NCBI GenBank assembly: GCA_963805705.1
Contig: CAWDVH010000001.1
Coordinates: 1,364,001-1,428,000 of the forward strand
Source: CAWDVH01 sp963805705
Lineage (GTDB): Bacteria; Actinomycetota; Actinomycetes; Streptosporangiales; Streptosporangiaceae
Direction: 5' to 3'
DNA length: 64,000 nucleotides
The position numbers and the translations under genes were made by a program. Positions 35,408 to 42,925 of the stretch are shown in pieces. Below the pieces are notes generated by a model that worked only from the letters and a program-made list of their open reading frames with translations, was not told where the DNA came from and made no database searches. The first letter of the stretch is position 1. Each line of letters opens with the position of its first letter.

Positions 35408-35545
35408 TCAGACACTGACCCGTGCGCGTCCCTTCCTGCGGCGTGCCGCGAGGACCGCGCGACCGGCCCGGGTGCGCATGCGCAGCCGGAATCCGTGCGT
35501 CTTCGCACGGCGGCGGTTGTTCGGCTGGAACGTACGCTTGCTCAC
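35408..35545 (-). CDS. rpmH: 50S ribosomal protein L34
   Basis: Reading the minus strand from the GTG at 35545 gives 45 residues: VSKRTFQPNNRRRAKTHGFR, then LRMRTRAGRAVLAARRRKGR and ARVSV. This is complete L34. It is the first gene of the rpmH-rnpA-yidD-yidC-jag-rsmG/parA-parB run and diverges from dnaA. Confidence 0.95.
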   Translation of the reverse strand: MSKRTFQPNNRRRAKTHGFRLRMRTRAGRAVLAARRRKGRARVSV

Positions 35546-35810
35546 AGGGACTCCAGGTACGGCAGATGTCTGAGGGCGGAGGCAGCTAACCCTGGCAGGC
35601 TCGGCGCATGCGCCAGTTTCGCCGGGGTGACCGGACCAATGAACGTTACGCGGATATGCAGCCGCCGGTCAAACCGGGCGCCGGCGCCGCGGTGGCCGCG
35701 GCCACCTGGCCGGCCGGCTGACCGCACCGTGCCGTCGCGGGCGTCGATTTCCTGTCACCGAGTGCAACACTCACTGTTTGCCGAACGCATCCCGAATAGC
35801 ACCCTTAGGC

Positions 35811-35927
35811 TGTGGATAGCGGTCTCGGGGCGCGGGGCTTCCGGGGTCGGCGGTGGTCCCGGATTCCTGCGGCGGCGGCGAAGGGCCGGCTACAGCGCAG
35901 AGTGCAACGTGCACACCCTGTGGATAA
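35811..35927. promoter_or_regulatory. DnaA boxes upstream of dnaA
   Basis: The gene-free stretch 35546-35965 between rpmH and dnaA contains TGTGGATAG at 35811-35819 (one mismatch) and TGTGGATAA at 35919-35927 (perfect, reverse of TTATCCACA). The second is 39 bases before the dnaA start, suited to autorepression of dnaA. The rest holds divergent promoters I cannot place. Confidence 0.65.
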
Positions 35928-35965
35928 ACCTGTTGATCACTACTGGGGGGCGCGAGGTACGGCAC

Positions 35966-37600
35966 ATGAGTGAAACAGACCTCGCGCAGATATGGGCCCG
36001 GTCCCTGGCCGAGCTGGCCGACATGCAGATTGAGCCGCATCAGCGCGCCTGGCTGCAGCTCACCCGGCCCCTGGGCCTGGTCGAGAACACCGCGCTCATC
36101 GCCACGCCCAACGAGTTCGTCAAGGAGCAGCTCGAGACCAGGCTGCGATCGCTCATCACCAATGCGCTGTCCAGGGAACTGGGCCGCAGCATCCAGCTGG
36201 CCGTGACCGTCGATCCCGCGGTCAGCGCCGCGGGCCCGGCTCCCGTGCCCGGCGGCGACCGATCCCAGCCGGGGACCGGCAGCTCGGGGGCAGACCCTGC
36301 AACCACGCCGATGGATGCGATCACGGACCAGGTCCGGCCCGGCCTGCCGGGCGATGACGGCGCAGGCGGCGGCGATGACAGCGGCTTCGGCCGGATCCTC
36401 GGGCGGCCGGTGCCCGCCGGGCTCGCGCGGACATCCGGCGGCTCGCTCGGCCCCGGCGGCTCGCTCGGCTCGCTGACGCCCGGGCCGGGAGCAGCCGGCC
36501 GGCCGCGCCTGCCCGGCTCCGGCTCCGCGCACATGAGCGGGCCGGGGGCACCGCGCCCGGCCGGCGCGCGGCTTAACCCGAAGTACACCTTCGAGACCTT
36601 CGTGATCGGCTCCAGCAACCGGTTCGCGCACGCCGCGGCGGTCGCCGTCGCCGAGGCGCCGGCCAAGGCGTACAACCCGCTGTTCATCTACGGGGACTCG
36701 GGCCTGGGCAAGACTCACCTGCTGCACGCCATCGGGCACTACGCCCAGAGCCTGTACCCGGGAGTCAAGGTCAGGTACGTGAGCTCGGAAGAGTTCACCA
36801 ACGACTTCATCAACATGATCAGGGACGGCAAGCAGGACGGCTTCCGGCGCCGTTACCGCGATGTTGACGTCCTGCTGGTGGACGACATCCAGTTCCTGGA
36901 GAACAAGGAGGGGACTCAGGAGGAGTTCTTCCACACCTTCAATACGCTGCACAACGCCAGCAAGCAGATCGTGATCTCCAGCGACCGCGCGCCGAAGCGG
37001 CTGGTCACCCTGGAGGACCGGCTGCGGAGCAGATTCGAGTGGGGCCTGCTGACCGACGTCCAGCCGCCCGAGCTCGAGACCCGCATCGCGATCCTGCGCA
37101 AGAAGGCGGTGCAGGACCGGCTGAACGCGCCGCCCGAGGCCCTGGAGTACATCGCGAGCCGGATCTCCACCAACATCCGCGAGCTGGAGGGCGCGCTCAT
37201 CCGGGTCACCGCGTTCGCCAGCCTCAACCGCCAGACGGTCGACCTGCAGCTCGCGGAGTTCGTGCTGAAGGACCTGATCCCCGAGGCGCATGGCCCCGAG
37301 ATCACCGCCGCCACGATCATGGGCCAGACCGCCTCCTACTTCGGCCTGTCCATCGACGACCTGTGCGGCACCTCCCGGTCGCGGGTCCTGGTCACCGCGC
37401 GGCAGATCGCGATGTACCTGTGCCGCGAGCTCACCGACCTGTCACTGCCGAAGATCGGGCAGCAATTCGGCGGTCGTGATCACACTACGGTCATGCACGC
37501 CGACAGGAAGATCCGCTCCCTGATGGCCGAGCGGCGGTCGATCTATAACCAGGTCACCGAGCTCACCAACCGCATCAAGCAGCAGGCTCTGTCGGGGTGA
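35966..37600 (+). CDS. dnaA: Chromosomal replication initiator protein DnaA
   Basis: DnaA binds DnaA boxes and opens oriC. The 544-residue protein has domain I (MSETDLAQIWARSLAELADM to about 85), a long Gly/Pro linker (about 90-200), the AAA+ domain beginning LNPKYTFETFVIGSSNRFAH with Walker A GDSGLGKTH (243-251) and Walker B VLLVDDIQF (about 302-310), and domain IV ending in the box-binding GGRDHTTVMHADRKI (about 502-516). The ATG at 35966 follows GAGGTACGGCAC. The frame is open far upstream, but the conserved protein starts here. Confidence 0.97.
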   Translation: MSETDLAQIWARSLAELADMQIEPHQRAWLQLTRPLGLVENTALIATPNEFVKEQLETRLRSLITNALSRELGRSIQLAVTVDPAVSAAGPAPVPGGDRSQPGTGSSGADPATTPMDAITDQVRPGLPGDDGAGGGDDSGFGRILGRPVPAGLARTSGGSLGPGGSLGSLTPGPGAAGRPRLPGSGSAHMSGPGAPRPAGARLNPKYTFETFVIGSSNRFAHAAAVAVAEAPAKAYNPLFIYGDSGLGKTHLLHAIGHYAQSLYPGVKVRYVSSEEFTNDFINMIRDGKQDGFRRRYRDVDVLLVDDIQFLENKEGTQEEFFHTFNTLHNASKQIVISSDRAPKRLVTLEDRLRSRFEWGLLTDVQPPELETRIAILRKKAVQDRLNAPPEALEYIASRISTNIRELEGALIRVTAFASLNRQTVDLQLAEFVLKDLIPEAHGPEITAATIMGQTASYFGLSIDDLCGTSRSRVLVTARQIAMYLCRELTDLSLPKIGQQFGGRDHTTVMHADRKIRSLMAERRSIYNQVTELTNRIKQQALSG

Positions 37601-37913
37601 GCGATTACATGCCAGCTTCGGCCGTAACGTTCTGCACACACAGGCTGTGGACAAGGTTGTGGACAGGCTTGGGACAGCAGGCGGAAAACTGCGGACAGAC
37701 GGGGGGTAACTCGCGAACGAACGCGAGCCCGGCTGGCCGCGTCCACAGCCGCATGAGGCGCGGCCCGGCGGCAGTCACAGCCACTGTGGATGCCGAAACA
37801 GTCCCTGACCTGCGGCAGCACCGGATATCCCCGGGATCCACCGACCCTATGACGACTACCTTTCTGTATTTCAACGAGATGCCAAGTACAAAGAAGGCCG
37901 GAGGCAGCTTCCT
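37601..37913. other. Chromosomal origin of replication region (oriC)
   Basis: The 313-base dnaA-dnaN gap is the usual actinobacterial oriC site. I find TGTGGACAA at 37646-37654 (perfect reverse TTGTCCACA), TGTGGACAG at 37658-37666 (one mismatch), and weaker GCGTCCACA near 37739-37747 and TGTGGATGC at 37785-37793. A less GC-rich stretch with TACCTTTCTGTATTTC lies at about 37857-37872. Streptomyces oriC has many more boxes over a longer gap, so this origin looks minimal. Confidence 0.8.
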
Positions 37914-39047
37914 GTGAAGATCCATGTCGAGCGTGATGTCCTGGCCGAGGCGGTGGCATGGACGGCCCGCGCGCTCCCGGCCCGGCCCACTGTCCCGGTA
38001 CTGGCCGGGATCCGCCTGCACGCGGGGGCGGACCTGACCCTGTCCAGCTTTGACTACGACGTGTCCGCTCAGGCCACGGTGCCGGTCACGGCGGACGAGG
38101 AGGGCAGCGTGCTGGTCTCGGGCCGGCTGCTGGCGGAGATCAGCCGCAGCCTTCCCGCCCGGCCGGTGCAGATCAGCTCCGAGGGCGGCCGCGCGGTCCT
38201 GACGTGCGGCAGCGCCACCTTCACGCTGCTGACGATGCCGCAGGAGGAGTACCCGGCCCTGCCCGAGATGCCGCAGGCGGCCGGCAGCGTCGGCAGTGAC
38301 GCGTTCGCGACCGCCGTGAGCCAGTCGGCGATCGCGGCCGGGCGCGACGACACGCTTCCCGCGCTGACCGGGGTCCGGATCGAGATCGAGGGCGACACGC
38401 TGACCCTGATCTCCACCGACCGCTACCGGCTGGCCGTGCGCGAGCTGCGCTGGACCCCGGCCCGGCCGGACCTGTCGGCCGCCGTGCTGGTCCCGGCCAA
38501 GGCCCTGGCCGAGACGGCCCGGTCGCTGACGGCGGGCGCGGAGGTAGCGATCGCGCTGGCCCTGCCCGGTGATGACGGGCCGGGCGGCGACGGGATGATC
38601 GGCTTCGAGGGCGCGGGCAGGCGTACCACCACGCGGCTGCTCGGCGGCGAATTCCCGCGCTACCAGAACCTGCTGCCCAGCAACCTCACGGCCACCGCGG
38701 AGCTGTCCACCAGCCTGCTGGCCGAGTCGGTCAAGCGGGTCGCCCTCGTCGCCGAGCGCAACACTGCGGTGCACCTGGCCTTCACCTCCGGCCAGCTGGT
38801 CCTGGAGGCGGGCAGCGGCGATGAGGCGCAGGCCCAGGAGATCATCGAGGCCAGCTACGAGGGCGACGACCTGTCGATCGCCTTCAACCCGCAGTACCTG
38901 CTCGACGGCCTGGCCGCGATTGACTCCGACACGGCCAGGATCTCGTTCACCGAGCCGGGCAAGCCGGCGCTGATCACGGGCAAGCCCGCCCCGGACGGCA
39001 ACCCCGACTACCGCTACCTGCTCATGCCGATTCGCATCGGCAGCTGA
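37914..39047 (+). CDS. dnaN: DNA polymerase III beta sliding clamp
   Basis: The 377-residue clamp subunit begins (GTG) MKIHVERDVLAEAVAWTARA, with the expected three repeated domains: PVLAGIRLHAGADLTL, TLPALTGVRIEIEGDTLTLI followed by STDRYRLAVRE, and FNPQYLLDGLAAIDSDTARI; it ends in the clamp-typical YRYLLMPIRIGS. GGAGGCAG lies upstream of the GTG. Position directly after oriC confirms it. Confidence 0.97.
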   Translation: MKIHVERDVLAEAVAWTARALPARPTVPVLAGIRLHAGADLTLSSFDYDVSAQATVPVTADEEGSVLVSGRLLAEISRSLPARPVQISSEGGRAVLTCGSATFTLLTMPQEEYPALPEMPQAAGSVGSDAFATAVSQSAIAAGRDDTLPALTGVRIEIEGDTLTLISTDRYRLAVRELRWTPARPDLSAAVLVPAKALAETARSLTAGAEVAIALALPGDDGPGGDGMIGFEGAGRRTTTRLLGGEFPRYQNLLPSNLTATAELSTSLLAESVKRVALVAERNTAVHLAFTSGQLVLEAGSGDEAQAQEIIEASYEGDDLSIAFNPQYLLDGLAAIDSDTARISFTEPGKPALITGKPAPDGNPDYRYLLMPIRIGS

Positions 39048-39074
39048 CGGACCCAGCCGGTACTGTCGGCAGGC

Positions 39075-40190
39075 GTGCACCTGACCCGGCTCGCGCTCAC
39101 CGACTTCCGCTCGTACGCGGCGGCCGACCTGGCCCTGGAGCCGGGCGTGAGCACCTTCACCGGGGCGAACGGCGAGGGCAAGACCAACCTGGTCGAGGCC
39201 GCCGGGTACGTGGCGACCTTCGCCAGCCACCGGGTGGCGACCGATGCTCCCCTGATCCGCCGCGGCGCGCAGCGGGCCATCCTGCGCGCGGGGATCCGCG
39301 GCACGGCGCGCGACAGCCTGGTCGAGATCGAGGTCAACCCGGGCAAGGCGAACCGGGTCCGGCTCAACCGGGTTCCCGTTCCGCGGCCGCGCGACGTGCT
39401 CGGCACCCTGAGCTGCGTGCTCTTCGCGCCCGAGGATCTCAGCGTGGTCAAGGGCGACCCGGATCAGCGGCGGCGCTATCTCGACGATCTGCTGGTCGCC
39501 ACCCGGCCGCGGTACGCCGGGATCCGGGCCGAATACGATCGGGTGGTGCGGCAGCGGACCGCCCTGCTCAAGTCGGCCAGGGCCAGGGGCATCGCGGCGC
39601 CCGGCGCCCTGGGGGTGTGGGACGACCAGCTGGTCGACAAGGGCTCGGAGCTGACCGCGGGCCGGCTGGAGCTGACCAGGGCGATCCGCCCGCTGGTGGC
39701 CGGGGCATACCGCCGGGTGTCCGGTGCGGAGCGGGGGGCGCAGATGAGCTACCGGCAGGCGCTGGGCGGGAATGGCGAGCCTGATGCGGACCGGGTTCAG
39801 CTCGCGGAGTCGATGCGCGCCGCCCTGGAAAGCTCACGGCGAGCGGAGCTCGACCGCGCGGTGTGCCTGGTCGGCCCGCACCGGGACGATCTGGAGCTGC
39901 GGATCGGCGAGCTGCCGGCCCGCGGCTACGCCAGTCAGGGCGAATCGTGGTCGCTGGCGCTGGCGCTGCGGCTCGCCGCCTACGAGCTGCTGCGGCAGGG
40001 CGGCGAGGATCCGGTGCTGATGCTGGATGACGTCTTCGCCGAGCTGGACTCCGGCCGCCGGGACCGGCTGGCCGAGCTGGTCGGCGGCGCCGAGCAGGTC
40101 CTGGTGACCGCCGCGGTTCCCGGTGACGTGCCGCCGCGGCTGGCCGGGGCGCACTTCACGGTCGCGGGCGGGGTGATCGAGCGTGCCTGA
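39075..40190 (+). CDS. recF: DNA replication/repair protein RecF
   Basis: RecF is an SMC-like ATPase that loads RecA at gaps. The 371-residue product starts (GTG) MHLTRLALTDFRSYAAADLA, Walker A GANGEGKTNLVEA (about 30-42), ASHRVATDAPLIRRGA, VLFAPEDLSVVKGDPDQRRR, a signature-like YASQGESWSLALALRLAAYE and Walker B PVLMLDDVFAELDSGRR. It follows dnaN by 27 bases with no gnd-type gene between them. Confidence 0.96.
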   Translation: MHLTRLALTDFRSYAAADLALEPGVSTFTGANGEGKTNLVEAAGYVATFASHRVATDAPLIRRGAQRAILRAGIRGTARDSLVEIEVNPGKANRVRLNRVPVPRPRDVLGTLSCVLFAPEDLSVVKGDPDQRRRYLDDLLVATRPRYAGIRAEYDRVVRQRTALLKSARARGIAAPGALGVWDDQLVDKGSELTAGRLELTRAIRPLVAGAYRRVSGAERGAQMSYRQALGGNGEPDADRVQLAESMRAALESSRRAELDRAVCLVGPHRDDLELRIGELPARGYASQGESWSLALALRLAAYELLRQGGEDPVLMLDDVFAELDSGRRDRLAELVGGAEQVLVTAAVPGDVPPRLAGAHFTVAGGVIERA

Positions 40191-40725
40191 CCAGGCACCG
40201 GGCCGCGGCGGGCCCGACGATCGCGCGCGGCTGGCCCGCGAGGCGCTGGCCAGGGCCAAGGCCGACGCGCTGGCCAAGGGGAACCGGCCCGCGCCCGACC
40301 AGGCCCATTCAGAACGGCCCTCCGCCGGCCGCTCCGCCCCGCCGGCCGGATCCCGGCGGCCGCGCCGGGATGACCCGCAGCCGCTGAATGCCGCCATCGG
40401 GGGGCTGATCGAGGCCCGCGGCTGGGCGCAGGCCGCCGCCACGGGATCGGTCTTCGGGCGGTGGGCGCAGATCGTGGGACCCGAGCTCGCCGCGCACACG
40501 ACCCCCGATGGGCTGGCTGACGGCGAGCTGACCATCACCACGGACTCGACCGCCTGGGCCACGCAGGTGCGCCTGCTGACGGGCCAGCTGGTGCGCAGGC
40601 TTAACGCGGAACTGGGCGAGGGGGCCGTGCGGCGGGTCCGGGTCCGGGGGCCCGCGGCGGCGCCGAGGCGACCTGGCGAGTGGAGGGTACGCGGAAGCCG
40701 GGGAGAACGTGACACGTACGGCTGA
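40183..40725 (+). CDS. DUF721 domain protein (DciA-like)
   Basis: The 180-residue protein has a charged N-terminus with LAREALARAKADALAKG, a Pro/Arg linker, and a DUF721 fold from PLNAAIGGLIEARGWAQAAA through WAQIVGPELAAHTTPDGLAD to LTITTDSTAWATQVRLLTGQ. DUF721/DciA proteins help load DnaB in many bacteria that lack DnaC; that role here is inferred from family and position. It overlaps recF by eight bases (GTG start). Confidence 0.9.
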   Translation: MPDQAPGRGGPDDRARLAREALARAKADALAKGNRPAPDQAHSERPSAGRSAPPAGSRRPRRDDPQPLNAAIGGLIEARGWAQAAATGSVFGRWAQIVGPELAAHTTPDGLADGELTITTDSTAWATQVRLLTGQLVRRLNAELGEGAVRRVRVRGPAAAPRRPGEWRVRGSRGERDTYG

Positions 40726-40744
40726 GCCGGGTGGTTTTCCCAGG

Positions 40745-40750
40745 TAAAAT
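40745..40750 (+). promoter_or_regulatory. Possible -10 element upstream of gyrB
   Basis: TAAAAT within CAGGTAAAATAAGGAA is the only AT-rich hexamer in the 108-base gap before gyrB and is 84 bases from the start codon. No good -35 is visible. Placement is tentative. Confidence 0.3.
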
Positions 40751-40833
40751 AAGGAAGCGTACCGGGCAGACGGCTGTCGGGGCGCCCGTATCGGCCCGCG
40801 TATCTGTCATGTTTTCGCCGAGGAGCTTCCACT

Positions 40834-42780
40834 TTGTCGTATAACGCACAATCGATCACGGTCCTAGAGGGCCTGGAAGCAGTCCGCAAGCGCCCGGGAA
40901 TGTATATCGGCTCAACCGGCGAGCGCGGCCTGCACCACCTCGTTTATGAGGTGGTCGACAACGCGGTGGACGAGGCACTGGCCGGCTACTGCGATCACAT
41001 CGAGGTCACCCTGCTCGCGGACGGCGGCGTCCGGGTCTGGGACAACGGCCGGGGCATCCCGGTCGACGACCACCCGGTCGAGCACCGCCCCGCGGTGGAG
41101 GTCGTGCTGACCACGCTGCACGCCGGCGGCAAGTTCGACGGCAAGTCCTACGCGGTGTCCGGCGGCCTGCACGGCGTCGGCATCTCGGTGGTGAACGCGC
41201 TGTCGTCCCGGCTCGAGGTCGACATCCGCAGGGACGGGTACGCGTGGCGGCAGGCCTACTCGGTCCAGCCGCTCGGCCCGCTGGCCCGCGGCGAGGCGAC
41301 CAGCGAGACCGGCACCACGGTCACGTTCTGGCCGGACACCGACATCTTCGAGACCACTGACTGGTCGTTCGAGACCCTGTCCCGGCGGCTGCAGGAGATG
41401 GCGTTCCTCAACCGCGGCCTGGCCATCGTGCTCACCGACCTGCGCCCCGAGCACATTGACGGCGATCCGCTGAACGGCCAGCCGCACGTGGCCAGCTACC
41501 GCTACGACGGCGGCATCGCGGACTTCGTCCGGTACCTGAACGCCTCCAAGGAGGCGGCCCACGCGACGGTGATCGAGTTCGGTGACGAGGCGCCGGGAAT
41601 CGCCGCCGAGATCGCCATGCAGTGGAGCGGCGCCTACTCCGAATCGGTGTACACGTTCGCCAACACGATCAATACGGCCGAGGGCGGTACGCACGAGGAG
41701 GGGTTCCGCTCGGCGCTCACCTCCATCGTGAACCGGTACGCCAAGGAGCAGAAGCTGCTCAGGGAGAAGGACGACAACCTGCTCGGCGAGGACGTGCGGG
41801 AAGGGCTCACCGCGATCATCCACGTCAAGCTGGCCGAGCCTCAGTTCGAGGGCCAGACCAAGACCAAGCTCGGCAACACCGAGGCCCGCTCGTTCGTGCA
41901 GAAGGTCTGCAACGACCACCTGCGGAACTGGTTCGAGAGCAACCCGGGCGAGGCCAAGGCCATCATCATCAAGGCCACCCAGGCGGCCAGGGCCAGGGTG
42001 GCCGCGCGCCAGGCTCGCGACCTGACCCGCAAGAGCGTGATGGGCGGCGCGGGGCTGCCGGGCAAGCTGGCCGACTGCCAGTCCGGCGACCCTGAGCTGT
42101 GCGAGATCTACGTGGTCGAGGGCGACTCGGCGGGCGGCTCGGCCAAGGGCGGCCGGGACCCGCAGTACCAGGCGATCCTGCCGATCCGCGGCAAGATCCT
42201 GAATGTCGAGAAGGCCAGGATCGACCGGGTCCTGAAGAACAACGAGGTCCAGGCGATGATCACCGCCCTGGGCACCGGCATCCATGACGAGTTCGACATC
42301 GCCAAGCTCAGGTATCACAAGATCATCTTGATGGCGGACGCCGACGTCGACGGCCAGCACATCACCACGCTGCTGCTGACGCTGCTGTTCCGGTTCATGA
42401 AGCCGCTGATCGAGGCCGGGCACGTGTATCTCGCCCAGCCGCCGCTGTACAAGGTCAAGTGGGAGGGCCGGGGGGTCCAGCCCGGCTACGCCTACTCCGA
42501 CCGGGAGCGGGACGCGGTGGTCGAGGCGGGCATCGCCGCCGGCCGCAAGGACCCCAGGCCGCGTGACGGCGTGCAGCGGTTCAAGGGCCTCGGCGAGATG
42601 AACGCCAGCGAACTGTGGGAGACGACGATGGATCCCGCCCGGCGGGTCCTGCGGCAGATCACCCTGGACGACGCCGCGCAGGCGGACGAGCTGTTCAGCG
42701 TGCTGATGGGCGAGGACGTGGAGGCACGGCGCGCGTTCATCCAGCGCAATGCCAAGGACGTGAGGTTCCTCGACATCTGA
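40834..42780 (+). CDS. gyrB: DNA gyrase subunit B
   Basis: The ATPase subunit of gyrase. The 648-residue protein starts at a TTG (GAGGAG is 9 bases upstream): MSYNAQSITVLEGLEAVRKR then PGMYIGSTGERGLHHLVYEV, the GHKL ATP site VRVWDNGRGIPVDDHP and GGLHGVGISVVNALSS, and the TOPRIM domain YVVEGDSAGGSAKGGRDPQY with DADVDGQHI, ending with QRFKGLGEMNASELWETTMD. Length is normal. Confidence 0.97.
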   Translation: MSYNAQSITVLEGLEAVRKRPGMYIGSTGERGLHHLVYEVVDNAVDEALAGYCDHIEVTLLADGGVRVWDNGRGIPVDDHPVEHRPAVEVVLTTLHAGGKFDGKSYAVSGGLHGVGISVVNALSSRLEVDIRRDGYAWRQAYSVQPLGPLARGEATSETGTTVTFWPDTDIFETTDWSFETLSRRLQEMAFLNRGLAIVLTDLRPEHIDGDPLNGQPHVASYRYDGGIADFVRYLNASKEAAHATVIEFGDEAPGIAAEIAMQWSGAYSESVYTFANTINTAEGGTHEEGFRSALTSIVNRYAKEQKLLREKDDNLLGEDVREGLTAIIHVKLAEPQFEGQTKTKLGNTEARSFVQKVCNDHLRNWFESNPGEAKAIIIKATQAARARVAARQARDLTRKSVMGGAGLPGKLADCQSGDPELCEIYVVEGDSAGGSAKGGRDPQYQAILPIRGKILNVEKARIDRVLKNNEVQAMITALGTGIHDEFDIAKLRYHKIILMADADVDGQHITTLLLTLLFRFMKPLIEAGHVYLAQPPLYKVKWEGRGVQPGYAYSDRERDAVVEAGIAAGRKDPRPRDGVQRFKGLGEMNASELWETTMDPARRVLRQITLDDAAQADELFSVLMGEDVEARRAFIQRNAKDVRFLDI

Positions 42781-42841
42781 GCCCTGGCGGCTGCCGGCCC
42801 CGCCGTGACAGCCGCCCCGGCCGACGCGGCCACCGGATCCG

Positions 42842-42889
42842 TGATCACGGAGGATCCGGGGCCCGGGGGCACCAGATCCTCCGTGATCA
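42842..42889. promoter_or_regulatory. 15-bp inverted repeat in the gyrB-gyrA gap
   Basis: TGATCACGGAGGATC (42842-42856) and GATCCTCCGTGATCA (42875-42889) are perfect complements around an 18-base GC-rich loop. It ends 36 bases before the gyrA GTG. No T-run follows, so it is a weak candidate terminator; an RNA control hairpin or operator is as likely. Confidence 0.6.
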
Positions 42890-42925
42890 TGAAATGACTC
42901 GTATGACCGAGAGGGCAGCGCCACA

